DNA of 42,990 bases from Candidatus Aquidulcis sp. (GTDB lineage: Bacteria; Chloroflexota; Anaerolineae; Anaerolineales; E44-bin32): contig DYJB01000005.1 in assembly GCA_020723365.1 (NCBI GenBank), forward strand, positions 1-42,990, in the 5' to 3' direction. Positions 1-7,704 of the stretch are shown piece after piece. Under the pieces are notes generated by a model. It saw nothing but the letters and a program-made list of their open reading frames with translations, was not told the DNA's origin and did not search any database. Each line of letters starts with the position of its first letter. The first letter of the stretch is position 1. Position numbers and translations under genes: made by a program.

Positions 1-1
1 C

Positions 2-466
2 CTGTTCGGAGGCGGCCTTTCCAATAAGACCTCGCGGCTGTACCGCGCCCTGGTCGGAGGGGAAGTGGCCGCCGCCATCGGCGGCGGCCTGGCCGCCACC
101 ATCGATCCGTACCTGTACTCGATCCAGGCCACGGTTCGGCCGGACCGCACTCCGGAGCAGGCTCTCAAGGTCTACGACGATGAGATCGCCCGCCTGCTCG
201 ACCACCCGGTGAGCGGCGACGAGGTGGCCAAGGCCATCAAGCAGGCCCGGGCGCTCTTCGCTTACGGCAGCGAGAGCATCACCAACCAGGCCTTCTGGCT
301 CGGCTATTCCGAGATCTTTGCCGACTACGCGTGGTTCGAGACCTACCTGGACCGCATCGCCGCCATCACGCCCGAGCAGGTGCACGCCGTGGCGGCGAAG
401 TACCTGGCGCCCTCCAACCGGGTCGTGGGGATCTACCGCCCCACGGGGGAGCGCGCCCATGCCTGA
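2..466 (+). CDS. M16 family zinc peptidase, C-terminal part (partial)
   Basis: The reading frame is open from the first bases of the window, so the gene begins upstream and only the last ~154 residues are seen. The stretch GGGLSNKTSRLYRALV is the typical M16 (insulinase/processing peptidase) motif of the C-terminal half, where a glycine loop and Arg/Tyr contact the substrate backbone. The zinc motif HxxEH would lie outside the window. The stop overlaps the start of a second M16 gene by 8 bases, so the two are translationally coupled. M16 proteins of this size commonly work as pairs with one catalytic and one non-catalytic subunit; this would be the catalytic one, but that cannot be verified here. 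Confidence 0.85.
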   Translation: MFGGGLSNKTSRLYRALVGGEVAAAIGGGLAATIDPYLYSIQATVRPDRTPEQALKVYDDEIARLLDHPVSGDEVAKAIKQARALFAYGSESITNQAFWLGYSEIFADYAWFETYLDRIAAITPEQVHAVAAKYLAPSNRVVGIYRPTGERAHA

Positions 467-1769
467 GCGGCGTTCGCGGCTGCCGGTGCTCGACGTGCGC
501 TCGCTTCCCGGCCCGGAGACGATCCGGCGCCGTCAGCTCTCGAACGGGCTGGTGATCCTGGCGCGTGAGAACTTCTCCAGCCCCTCGGTGGTCCTGACCG
601 GATCGCTGACTGCCGGCGCACTGGGTGAAACGAAAGACAATGCCGGGCTGGCCGATCTCACGGCCTCGGCCCTGATGCGCGGCACCTCCGGCCGGCCCTT
701 CGAGCGCATCTACGAGGCGATCGAAGCCATCGGCGCCAGCCTGAGCATCGGCGCCGGGACGCACGCCACCTCCTTTCGTGGCAAGGCGCTGGCCGAAGAC
801 CTGGATGTGCTGCTCGACCTGCTCAATGACGTCCTGCGGCAGCCCAGCTTCCCGCCGGTGCAGGTCGACCGCCTGCGGGCGGAGAAGCTGACGGCGCTCT
901 CGATCCGCGATCAGGATACCGCTTCCGTGGCTCAGCTGGCGTTCGACGAGCTGCTCTATGGCGACCATCCCTATGCGCTGCCCAGCGACGGCTATCGCGA
1001 GTCCGTGAGCGGATTGACGGACGCTGCCGTGCGCGCCTTTCACCGCCGCGCCTACGGCCCGGCCGGCATGCTGCTCGCCATCGTGGGCGCGGTTCCGGCC
1101 GCCCGCGCGCTGGATGCGGCCGAGGCCGTACTCGGCGATTGGCGCAACCCCGAGCAGCCCGCTCCACCGGCCATGCCGTCCGTGCGCGGGCTGGCCGGCA
1201 GTCCCCGCCGTGACGCGCTCTTGCCCGGCAAGAGTCAGTGCGACCTGGTCGTCGGCAGCGTCGGTCCCAGCCGGTTTGACCCGGACTATCTGGTGGCGGC
1301 GCTGGGCAACAACATCCTCGGGCGTTTCGGCCTGATGGGCCGGCTGGGCGACGTCGTGCGCGAGCAGGCCGGATTGGCCTACTCGGTGGCCAGCTCGATC
1401 ACCGGCGGACCGGGACCCGGTCCGTGGCAGGTGATGGCCGGGGTGGCGCCGGCGAATGTCGAACGCGCCTTCGACCTGATCCGCAAGGAGATCGGCCGCT
1501 TCGTGCGTGGCGGCGTCACGCCGCAGGAGCTCTCCGACAACCAGGCGAACTTCATCGGCCGCCTGCCGCTGCAGATGGAGTCGAACGAGGGCGTCGCCGG
1601 AGCGCTGGTCAACATGGAGCGCTTCGAGCTGGGACTGGACTTCTATCAGCGCTACCCTGAGCGTGTGGCGGGGATCACCCGCGAGCACGTCCGGGCAGCC
1701 GCCTCCCGCTTCCTGGAGCCTGACCTGATGGCGATGACGGTTGCCGGGCCGGGCGCCGGCGGGAACTAG
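459..1769 (+). CDS. M16 family peptidase-like protein, apparently non-catalytic subunit
   Basis: A 436-residue M16 domain protein starting at the ATG at 459, which overlaps the preceding M16 gene. An open frame continues upstream to 318 but only inside that gene. The N-terminal half has the family layout (LSNGLVILARENFSSP, then a conserved helix). At the place of the zinc motif HxxEH it reads DNAGLADLTASALMRGT, so both histidines are missing. The C-terminal half keeps the GRFGLMGRLGDVVREQAGLAY motif region. This is the pattern of the structural partner in two-subunit M16 peptidases (mitochondrial MPP-like or SPH2681/2682-like pairs). Substrate unknown; no clear signal peptide is visible. Confidence 0.85.
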   Translation: MPERRSRLPVLDVRSLPGPETIRRRQLSNGLVILARENFSSPSVVLTGSLTAGALGETKDNAGLADLTASALMRGTSGRPFERIYEAIEAIGASLSIGAGTHATSFRGKALAEDLDVLLDLLNDVLRQPSFPPVQVDRLRAEKLTALSIRDQDTASVAQLAFDELLYGDHPYALPSDGYRESVSGLTDAAVRAFHRRAYGPAGMLLAIVGAVPAARALDAAEAVLGDWRNPEQPAPPAMPSVRGLAGSPRRDALLPGKSQCDLVVGSVGPSRFDPDYLVAALGNNILGRFGLMGRLGDVVREQAGLAYSVASSITGGPGPGPWQVMAGVAPANVERAFDLIRKEIGRFVRGGVTPQELSDNQANFIGRLPLQMESNEGVAGALVNMERFELGLDFYQRYPERVAGITREHVRAAASRFLEPDLMAMTVAGPGAGGN

Positions 1770-1781
1770 CGAGGGCGGGCT

Positions 1782-2174
1782 ATGGTTCGCTCCGGTGTCG
1801 ACATGATCGAGGTCGAGCGGATCGTGGAGGCCATCCTGCGCTACGGGGACCGGTTCTTTGAGCGCTTCTTCACGGAGCAGGAGTTGATCGACGCCAACGG
1901 GCGGGCGACGGCCCTGGCGGCGCGCTTCGCCGCCAAGGAAGCCGTGGCCAAAGCGCTGGGGACCGGCATCGGCGAGGTCGGGTGGCGCGAAATCGAGATC
2001 CTGACCGGCGAACGTCGCGAACCGCGCCTGCATCTGCACGGCGACGCGCGCCGCGTCTCGGACGCGCTGGGACTGCTGCATTGGAGCATCAGCCTGAGCC
2101 ACACGCACGAGCATGCCGTGGCGGTTGCTGTGGCGCTCGGCGGGCAAAGCAGTGAAGACGAGGATGAGGCATGA
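1782..2174 (+). CDS. acpS: Holo-[acyl-carrier-protein] synthase
   Basis: A 130-residue phosphopantetheinyl transferase of the AcpS type. It moves 4'-phosphopantetheine from CoA to a serine of apo-ACP, activating fatty acid synthesis in the cytoplasm. Visible motifs are GVDMIEVERI (metal-binding Asp7) and RFAAKEAVAKALGTG (Glu53, Lys52 and the CoA-binding glycines), both family signatures. Length is close to the usual 120-125 residues with a short acidic tail. It begins 13 bases after the M16 gene, and its stop overlaps the next ATG in an ATGA arrangement, so it is probably co-translated with the thioesterase. Confidence 0.93.
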   Translation: MVRSGVDMIEVERIVEAILRYGDRFFERFFTEQELIDANGRATALAARFAAKEAVAKALGTGIGEVGWREIEILTGERREPRLHLHGDARRVSDALGLLHWSISLSHTHEHAVAVAVALGGQSSEDEDEA

Positions 2175-2572
2175 GCCTGGAGACGATCAAGCCCGGGCTG
2201 GCGGCGGAGGCCCGACAGGTGGTGGTGGAATCGCTCACCGCCGCCCATGTGGGCAGCGGGACGCTGCGCGTCTACGCCACGCCGGCCATGGTCATGTTCA
2301 TCGAGGAAGTCTGCCGCACGATGGTCGAGCCCTACCTGGCCCCGGGCGAGTCCACGGTTGGCGTCAGCCTCAAGATTCGCCACCTGGCGCCGACGCCGGT
2401 CGGACTGGAAGTGCGCTGCCGGGCGGAGGTGGTGAAGGTGGAGGATGGCGTCATCACCTTCCAGGCACAGGTGTGGGATCCGGCTGAGAAGATCGGGGAA
2501 GGGGAGCACAAGCGGGCGCTGATCGGCATCGAGCGCTTCCTGAAGCGCGTACAGGCCAAGCTGCCTTCCTGA
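2171..2572 (+). CDS. FlK-like hot-dog thioesterase
   Basis: A 133-residue single hot-dog domain protein. The segments VYATPAMVMFIEEVC and STVGVSLKIRHLAPTPVG match the family of Streptomyces fluoroacetyl-CoA thioesterase FlK. FlK uses Thr42, Glu50 and His76; here Thr37, Glu45 and His71 have exactly the same spacing (+8 and +34). It probably hydrolyses a short acyl-CoA or acyl-ACP thioester; fluoroacetyl specificity should not be assumed, because most relatives lack it. Its start overlaps acpS by 4 bases, suggesting a joint role in acyl carrier or CoA housekeeping. The last gene of this short run. Confidence 0.82.
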   Translation: MSLETIKPGLAAEARQVVVESLTAAHVGSGTLRVYATPAMVMFIEEVCRTMVEPYLAPGESTVGVSLKIRHLAPTPVGLEVRCRAEVVKVEDGVITFQAQVWDPAEKIGEGEHKRALIGIERFLKRVQAKLPS

Positions 2573-2742
2573 AGGCACGCGATGTGCGTGCCTTGCGCAA
2601 CTCTGCTACCCAGCTGCACCAGATCCCGCCCGCGACCCGCGGGCGGTGTGTTGCGCGCCGGAGGCGATTTGAGCTTGGCGCGTGGGGCTACCGTTCTCCC
2701 TTGGCGGGACTCCGGTCGCCGGGGGGCTCGCAGGTTGCCGCC

Positions 2743-2791
2743 GCACCCACCACGTGACACGTGGCATAGGCACGTGTCACGTGGTGGGTGC
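2743..2791. repeat. Perfect 21-bp inverted repeat with 7-nt spacer
   Basis: Arms at 2743-2763 and 2771-2791 are exact reverse complements around the spacer gcatagg. Each arm contains two CACGTG-type cores (cacgtgacacgtg). It lies in the gene-free stretch between the thioesterase and the rpsB promoter and is not followed by a T-run, so it is not a clear intrinsic terminator. It could be an operator for a dimeric regulator, a REP-like dispersed element, or a strong RNA hairpin ending the upstream operon. Confidence 0.85.
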
Positions 2792-2826
2792 AGAAGGAGA
2801 TGGCGCCCCGTCGGCAGACGCCGACT

Positions 2827-2855
2827 TTGACGGAATGCCCCCGGCATGGTAAGAT
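2827..2855 (+). promoter_or_regulatory. Sigma-70 promoter of rpsB-tsf
   Basis: TTGACG (2827-2832) and TAAGAT (2850-2855) are separated by exactly 17 bases, near-consensus for a housekeeping sigma factor. Transcription would begin near 2862, leaving a leader of ~150 bases before rpsB, which is much longer than needed for translation. Confidence 0.75.
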
Positions 2856-2864
2856 ATCCTTTGG

Positions 2865-2956
2865 CTCCCGCCGCAACTCGGCGGGAGACTTCTGCCCCAC
2901 GGGGGCACATCTCACACGCGTCGGGACTGGGAGGGGCGTGCCGGTTGGCCAACCGG
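2865..2956 (+). promoter_or_regulatory. Structured rpsB leader (possible S2 autoregulatory RNA)
   Basis: Within the inferred 5' UTR are three compact structures: an 8-bp hairpin (2865-2872 with 2880-2887), a 6-bp hairpin (2893-2898 with 2902-2907), and a perfect 16-base palindrome CCGGTTGGCCAACCGG (2941-2956). rpsB leaders in several bacterial groups bind S2 and repress translation of rpsB-tsf. Placement fits that role, but I do not recognise a known leader family from the sequence. Confidence 0.45.
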
Positions 2957-3010
2957 TTCCCGCCCGGGATGAACGGCGCGGAGGGTTAACGCGAAGGAGG
3001 TTCGTTCCCC

Positions 3011-3877
3011 ATGGCCGTTATCAGCATGAAGGCCCTTCTCGAGACCGGGGTGCACTTTGGACACCGCACCCGCAAGTGGAATCCCCGCATGCGCCCGTTC
3101 ATCTTCACCGAGCGCAACGGCATCCACATCATCGACCTGCAGCAGACGCTCAATGCCCTCGAGCATGCCTACGGCTTGATCCGCGACATGGTCGCCGGCG
3201 GCGGCACGCTGCTGTTCGTCGGGACCAAGCGTCAGGCGCAGGAGACGATCCAGAGCGAGGCCGAGCGCTGCGGGATGCCGTACGTCAACGCCCGCTGGCT
3301 GGGCGGGACGCTGACCAACTGGCGCACGATCCGCAGCCGCATCGACGAGCTGGCCGAGCTGGAGCGCCGGCGCGACAGCGGCGAGCTCGAGCGCCTCACC
3401 AAGAAGGAAGCCCTGATGATCGGGCGCGAGATCGAGCGCCTGCAGGAGCGCCTGGGCGGCATCCGGGAGATGCGCAGCCTGCCCAAGCTCCTGTTCGTCG
3501 TCGACGTGCGCCGCGAAGAAGCCGCCGTCCACGAGGCCAACCTGCTCGGCCTGCCGGTCATCGCCCTGGTGGACACCAACTGCGACCCGGGCGGGATCGA
3601 TTACGTCATCCCGTCCAATGACGACGCCATCCGCGCCATCAAGCTCCTGGCGGGCAAGATCGCCGACGCCGTGCTGGAAGGCAAGGCGATGCGCAAGGAT
3701 GAGGGCGAGGAAGAGGCCTTCGAGGACCAGGCAGGACGCGCCGAGCGCAAGCGCTCCGCCCCCGAGCCGGTGGTGGTCGATGACGCCGAACTGTTGGGCG
3801 CCGCAACGCTGGCCAAGCTGCAGAGCGGGGCCTACGACGAGGAGCAGGGGACAGGGGGCGAGGCGCCGGCGGCCTAG
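3011..3877 (+). CDS. rpsB: 30S ribosomal protein S2
   Basis: A 288-residue S2 protein beginning MAVISMKALLETGVHFGH with the characteristic RKWNPRMRPFIF segment and later GTLTNWRTI. A strong Shine-Dalgarno AAGGAGG lies at 2994-3000, ten bases before the ATG. S2 binds late to the 30S subunit near the head-body junction with S1. It is longer than E. coli S2 (241) because of an acidic/basic C-terminal tail after residue ~235. It is followed by tsf after 45 bases, the nearly universal rpsB-tsf order, and both are likely transcribed from the promoter at 2827. Confidence 0.98.
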   Translation: MAVISMKALLETGVHFGHRTRKWNPRMRPFIFTERNGIHIIDLQQTLNALEHAYGLIRDMVAGGGTLLFVGTKRQAQETIQSEAERCGMPYVNARWLGGTLTNWRTIRSRIDELAELERRRDSGELERLTKKEALMIGREIERLQERLGGIREMRSLPKLLFVVDVRREEAAVHEANLLGLPVIALVDTNCDPGGIDYVIPSNDDAIRAIKLLAGKIADAVLEGKAMRKDEGEEEAFEDQAGRAERKRSAPEPVVVDDAELLGAATLAKLQSGAYDEEQGTGGEAPAA

Positions 3878-3922
3878 CGGCCTCGTTGCCATCGCACCCA
3901 GGACCAAGGAACCCGAGCGAAC

Positions 3923-4525
3923 ATGACGATCAATGCAGCCCAAATCAAAGAACTGCGCGAGGCCACCGGCGCCGGCGTGCTCGACTGCCGCAAGGCCCTG
4001 GAGGCCACCGGCGGCGATATGGAGAAGGCGGCGGCCCAGCTGCGCGAGAAGGGCCTGGCCCTGGCCGCCAAGCGTGCGGACCGCGCCATGTCCAACGGCG
4101 TGGTCGAGCTGTACAGCCACGGCGAGGGGCGGGTGGGCGTGATGGTCGAGCTCAACTGCGAGACCGACTTCGTCGCCCGCACCAAGGAGTTCCGATCCTT
4201 CGCTCACGAGCTGGCCCTGCAGGTGGCCGCATCCTCGCCGACCTACGTCCGGCCGGAGGATATCCCGGCCGAACTGCTCGAGGCGGAGCGGGCCAAAGCG
4301 CGTGACCTGGCCGCCCAGGAAGGCAAGCCGGAGAAGGTGGTCGAGAAGATCATCGAGGGCCGTCTGGAGAAGTTCTACGACGAGCGCTGCCTGCTGCGCC
4401 AGGTGTACATCCGGGATGATCAGAAGAAGGTGAGCGACCTGCTGCAGGAGGCCATCGCCTCGACGGGAGAGAACATCGCCGTACGGCGCTTCGCCCGCTG
4501 GGCGGTGGGCGAGGTGATCGAGTGA
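3923..4525 (+). CDS. tsf: Translation elongation factor Ts
   Basis: A 200-residue EF-Ts, the exchange factor that removes GDP from EF-Tu. The N-terminal UBA-like domain contains TGAGVLDCRKALEATGGD. The core carries CETDFVAR, the EF-Tu-contacting motif. The protein is much shorter than E. coli EF-Ts (283) and close to Thermus EF-Ts (~196), so only one core subdomain is present. The short form is normal in several deep-branching phyla and is not a truncation. A clear intrinsic terminator follows at 4531. Confidence 0.97.
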   Translation: MTINAAQIKELREATGAGVLDCRKALEATGGDMEKAAAQLREKGLALAAKRADRAMSNGVVELYSHGEGRVGVMVELNCETDFVARTKEFRSFAHELALQVAASSPTYVRPEDIPAELLEAERAKARDLAAQEGKPEKVVEKIIEGRLEKFYDERCLLRQVYIRDDQKKVSDLLQEAIASTGENIAVRRFARWAVGEVIE

Positions 4526-4530
4526 GCCGA

Positions 4531-4555
4531 ACGGGCCAACCCAGGGTTGGCCCGT
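4531..4555 (+). terminator. Intrinsic terminator after rpsB-tsf
   Basis: An 11-bp perfect stem (4531-4541 with 4545-4555) with a 3-base loop follows the tsf stop by five bases and leads into cttcttg. It separates rpsB-tsf from pyrH, although some read-through into pyrH is likely since no strong new promoter is seen. Confidence 0.8.
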
Positions 4556-4583
4556 CTTCTTGCCGCCCGGGTGCGGGGGTGCC

Positions 4584-5306
4584 ATGAACCAACCCATCTA
4601 CAAGCGCGTGCTCCTCAAGCTGGGCGGGGAGACCCTCGCCGGACCGCAAGGCTTCGGCATCGACCCGCAGCGCGCCGACGAGGTGGCCGCCAAGGTCCTC
4701 GAGGTCCGCAACCAGGGGATCGAGGTAGCCATCGTCATCGGAGCCGGCAACCTGTGGCGCGGGCGCGAGGGCATCCTGCGCGGCATGGAGCGCGCCACGG
4801 CCGACTACATGGGCATGCTGGCCACGGTGATGAACTCCATGGCGCTGATGGATGCCCTGGAGCGCGGCGGGACCGTCACGCGGGTGATGTCGGCCGTCGA
4901 GATGCGAGCCGTGGCCGAGCCCTACATCCGCCGCCGGGCGATGCGGCACCTGGAAAAGGAACGCGTCGTCATCCTGGGCGGGGGCACGGGCAACCCGTAC
5001 TTCTCAACCGACACGGCGGCGGCGCTGCGCGCCATGGAGATCGGGGCCAACATCCTGATCAAGGCCACCAAGGTCGACGGGGTCTATGACAGCGACCCGC
5101 AGAAGGACCCCAACGCCAAGCGCTTTCGCCGGCTGACCTACATCGAGGCCCTCAACCGCCGCCTGCAGGTGATGGACAGCACGGCCATCTCCCTGTGCAT
5201 GGACAACGCCCTGCCGATCCTGGTGCTCAACATGTGGCAGGAGGGCGCTCTGACCGACGCGGTCACCGGGCGCGAGATCGGCACCATGATCAGCAGCCAG
5301 GCCTAG
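4584..5306 (+). CDS. pyrH: UMP kinase (uridylate kinase)
   Basis: A 240-residue bacterial UMP kinase of the amino-acid-kinase fold, phosphorylating UMP to UDP. It shows VLLKLGGETL at the N-terminus (ATP phosphate binding), IGAGNLWRG, and GGGTGNPYFSTDTAAALRA, all signatures. The frame is open from 4560, but homologous sequence begins at the ATG at 4584, with a G-rich ribosome site just before it. Its place between tsf and frr is the conserved bacterial order. Confidence 0.97.
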   Translation: MNQPIYKRVLLKLGGETLAGPQGFGIDPQRADEVAAKVLEVRNQGIEVAIVIGAGNLWRGREGILRGMERATADYMGMLATVMNSMALMDALERGGTVTRVMSAVEMRAVAEPYIRRRAMRHLEKERVVILGGGTGNPYFSTDTAAALRAMEIGANILIKATKVDGVYDSDPQKDPNAKRFRRLTYIEALNRRLQVMDSTAISLCMDNALPILVLNMWQEGALTDAVTGREIGTMISSQA

Positions 5307-5380
5307 CCGCCGCTTCGCCCTTTCCGGCATTCTGCGCTATCCTTGTAGACAGCCCCGGAATCCACGAAGGAGAGCCGCGG

Positions 5381-5938
5381 ATGGTCAACGACGCCCTGGC
5401 CGAAGCCGAGACCCGCATGAAGGGGGCCGTGCGTGCCCTGGAGGACGACCTCTCGGGCATCCGCACCGGGCGCGCCTCGCCCGTGCTGATCGAGCGCCTG
5501 CCCATCGAATACTACGGAACGCCCACGCCGCTCATCCAGCTGGCCACGATCAGCGTACCTGAACCACGCCAGCTGGCCATTCGACCGTTCGATCCCGCCA
5601 GCCTGAAGGACATCGAGCGCGGCATCCTGGCCTCCGATCTGGGGCTGACCCCCAACAACGACGGAAAGATGATCCGCCTCAACATCCCGCCGCTCACCGA
5701 GCAGCGCCGGCATGAGCTGGTGCGGGTCGTCCACAACCGCGCCGAAGAGGCGCGCGTGGCCGTGCGCAATGTGCGCCGCGATGTCCACAACGACCTGCGG
5801 GAGTTCGAGCGCGAGAAGGTCATCTCGGAGGACGACCTGGCGCGCGGCGAGGACTCGCTGCAGAAGCTGACCGACAAGATGATCGAGGCCATCGGGGAAT
5901 CGAGCAAGCGCAAAGAAGCCGAGGTCCTCGAGGTCTGA
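5381..5938 (+). CDS. frr: Ribosome recycling factor
   Basis: A 185-residue RRF that, with EF-G, splits the post-termination ribosome. Family motifs are IRTGRASPVLIERLPIEYYG in the first third and NIPPLTEQRRHELVR plus RNVRRD in the centre, with the helical C-terminus NDLREFEREKVISEDD. Full usual length (~185). The ATG at 5381 follows GAAGGAGA at 5366-5373. The frame is open further upstream but that part overlaps pyrH. It is followed by uppS after 17 bases. Confidence 0.97.
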   Translation: MVNDALAEAETRMKGAVRALEDDLSGIRTGRASPVLIERLPIEYYGTPTPLIQLATISVPEPRQLAIRPFDPASLKDIERGILASDLGLTPNNDGKMIRLNIPPLTEQRRHELVRVVHNRAEEARVAVRNVRRDVHNDLREFEREKVISEDDLARGEDSLQKLTDKMIEAIGESSKRKEAEVLEV

Positions 5939-5955
5939 GAGCGGCAGGCACAGCC

Positions 5956-6687
5956 ATGACGGATGCGAAACCCCCAGCACTCCCCGAACGCATCCCTGCC
6001 CATGTCGCCATCATCATGGATGGCAACGGACGGTGGGCCAAAGCCCGCGGCCTGCCGCGCCTGGCCGGGCACCGCGCCGGCGTCGACAACCTGCGGCGCG
6101 TGCTCGAGGCGGCCGTCGAGTTCGGCATCCGCCACCTGACGATCTACGCCTTCTCGACGGAGAACTGGGCCCGACCGCCGGACGAGGTGCGCGGCCTGCT
6201 CAACATCCTGGACGAGGTCATCGATCGCGAGCTGGCGCAGCTGCACAAGAACGGCGTCTGCCTGCGGCACATCGGGCGCCTGGAGCGCCTCGACCCGGCG
6301 CTGCAGGAGAAGGTCCAGCAGGCCGTCGCCCTGACGCGCGACAACACCAAGCTGGTGCTCAATATCGCCTGGAACTACGGCGGGCGGGACGAGATCGTGC
6401 ACGCGCTGCAGCAGATCCTGCGCCAGGGGTACGCGCCCGAGGCCGTGGATGAAGCCCTCATCGCCCGCCATCTCTTTACGGCCGGCAGCCCCGACCCCGA
6501 CCTGGTGGTGCGGACTTCGGGCGAGCTGCGCACCAGCAACTTCCTCATCTGGCAAGCGGCCTACGCCGAGTGGTACGTGACGCCGACGCTGTGGCCGGAC
6601 TTCGGCCGGGACGACCTGCTGGCGGCGCTGGTCGAATTCGGGCGCCGCGAACGCCGCTTCGGCGGCGTGCCGGACGCCCCGGGCTGA
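5956..6687 (+). CDS. uppS: Isoprenyl (undecaprenyl) diphosphate synthase
   Basis: A 243-residue cis-prenyltransferase. It shows AIIMDGNGRWAK near residues 18-29 (catalytic Asp22), GHRAGVDNLRR, WNYGGRDEI and the C-terminal RTSGELRTSNFLIWQ motif. It condenses isopentenyl units to undecaprenyl diphosphate, the lipid carrier for peptidoglycan and surface polysaccharides. It sits directly before cdsA with one base between stop and start, the usual pairing of lipid genes after frr. Confidence 0.96.
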   Translation: MTDAKPPALPERIPAHVAIIMDGNGRWAKARGLPRLAGHRAGVDNLRRVLEAAVEFGIRHLTIYAFSTENWARPPDEVRGLLNILDEVIDRELAQLHKNGVCLRHIGRLERLDPALQEKVQQAVALTRDNTKLVLNIAWNYGGRDEIVHALQQILRQGYAPEAVDEALIARHLFTAGSPDPDLVVRTSGELRTSNFLIWQAAYAEWYVTPTLWPDFGRDDLLAALVEFGRRERRFGGVPDAPG

Positions 6688-6688
6688 C

Positions 6689-7510
6689 ATGCTGCGCGAC
6701 CGCCTGGCCGTCACCGTCCTGCTGCTCCCCGTCGTCCTGTGGGGTATCGGCGTCGGAGGCTGGGTCTACAGCCTGGCGATCGCCCTGGTGCTGGCCCTGG
6801 CCGCCGCCGAGTTCGCCCTGCTCTTCCGTGCCGCGGGACAGCGGCCGTCGATGCTCCTCCTGGTTGGCGGCGCCGCGGCGCTGGCCGTGACACGTGCCCT
6901 GAGCGGCTTCGCCCTTGCCCCGGGCGTGCTCACGGCCCTGTGCCTGCTCGGCATGACGTGGCACCTGGTCGACTACGAGCGCGGCGCGCCGGCCTCGGGC
7001 ACCGATTTCGCCTTGACCCTCGGCGGCGCCCTCTACCTGGGATGGATTGGCTCCTTTCTGATCTCATTGCGCGCCCTGCCCGACGGGGTGTGGTGGCTTC
7101 TGACGGCTCTGCCCAGCGTGTGGCTGGCGGACTCGGCAGCCTACTCCATCGGGCGGCGCTGGGGACGGCACAAGATGGCGCCCCGCCTGAGCCCGAAGAA
7201 GAGCTGGGAGGGGTACGTCGCCGGAGTCCTGGCCGGTGCCGCCTCGGGCATGGCTTTCGGCGCCCTGTGGGGCCTGGGCGCCGCGCCGGGCTCGACGCTG
7301 GGAGCCTGGACCGGTCTGCTCACCGGGACGGTCATCGCCGTCCTGTCGCCGCTGGGCGATGTGGGCATCAGCATGATCAAGCGCCAGCTGCGGGTGAAGG
7401 ATTCAGGCAGCCTGCTGCCGGGACACGGCGGCGCCCTCGACCGGGTCGATTCGTGGCTGTGGGCCGGCGTCCTGGGCTACTACCTGGCGCTCCTGCTGTC
7501 CGGCGCTTGA
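6689..7510 (+). CDS. cdsA: Phosphatidate cytidylyltransferase
   Basis: A 273-residue integral membrane enzyme making CDP-diacylglycerol from phosphatidate and CTP. The family signature is present near the C-terminus: SMIKRQLRVKDSGSLLPGHGG followed by DRVDSW. Several hydrophobic segments fill the first 170 residues. The start at 6689 is one base after the uppS stop, so the two are translationally coupled. Usual neighbours dxr and rseP do not follow; rho comes next under its own promoter, marking the end of this operon. Confidence 0.96.
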   Translation: MLRDRLAVTVLLLPVVLWGIGVGGWVYSLAIALVLALAAAEFALLFRAAGQRPSMLLLVGGAAALAVTRALSGFALAPGVLTALCLLGMTWHLVDYERGAPASGTDFALTLGGALYLGWIGSFLISLRALPDGVWWLLTALPSVWLADSAAYSIGRRWGRHKMAPRLSPKKSWEGYVAGVLAGAASGMAFGALWGLGAAPGSTLGAWTGLLTGTVIAVLSPLGDVGISMIKRQLRVKDSGSLLPGHGGALDRVDSWLWAGVLGYYLALLLSGA

Positions 7511-7525
7511 CAACCGTCCGCCCGC

Positions 7526-7554
7526 TTGCCCGCCGCGGGGCAGCGTGGTATACT
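7526..7554 (+). promoter_or_regulatory. Promoter of rho
   Basis: TTGCCC (7526-7531), 17 bases, TATACT (7549-7554), with TGG directly before the -10 giving an extended -10 element. It lies just after the cdsA stop. The start site near 7561 gives a ~145-base leader before rho, in line with the long leaders through which Rho regulates itself in several bacteria. Confidence 0.65.
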
Positions 7555-7704
7555 TCCATTCCAGCACGTCGAGCCCGCTGGGCCGCAATTCCCCAGGTTG
7601 CCGTTCAATAGTCGCCTTGACCCTTCCCAGCTTGTCCACGTTTCCTGGTTGACGCCAAGTCGGGTCAGCCGGGGCCAGTCCAGTCCCCTGGTGGGAGAAC
7701 CTGC

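Noticed and set aside
366..2147. Long minus-strand open frame opposite the M16 and acpS genes
   Set aside because: It is antisense to genes with clear homology, and its product is low-complexity Arg/His/Gly-rich without recognisable motifs; high GC makes such frames common.
7507..7554. TTGACA at 7507 as the -35 of the rho promoter
   Set aside because: It is 36 bases from TATACT, far beyond the permitted spacing; TTGCCC at 7526 fits at 17 bases.
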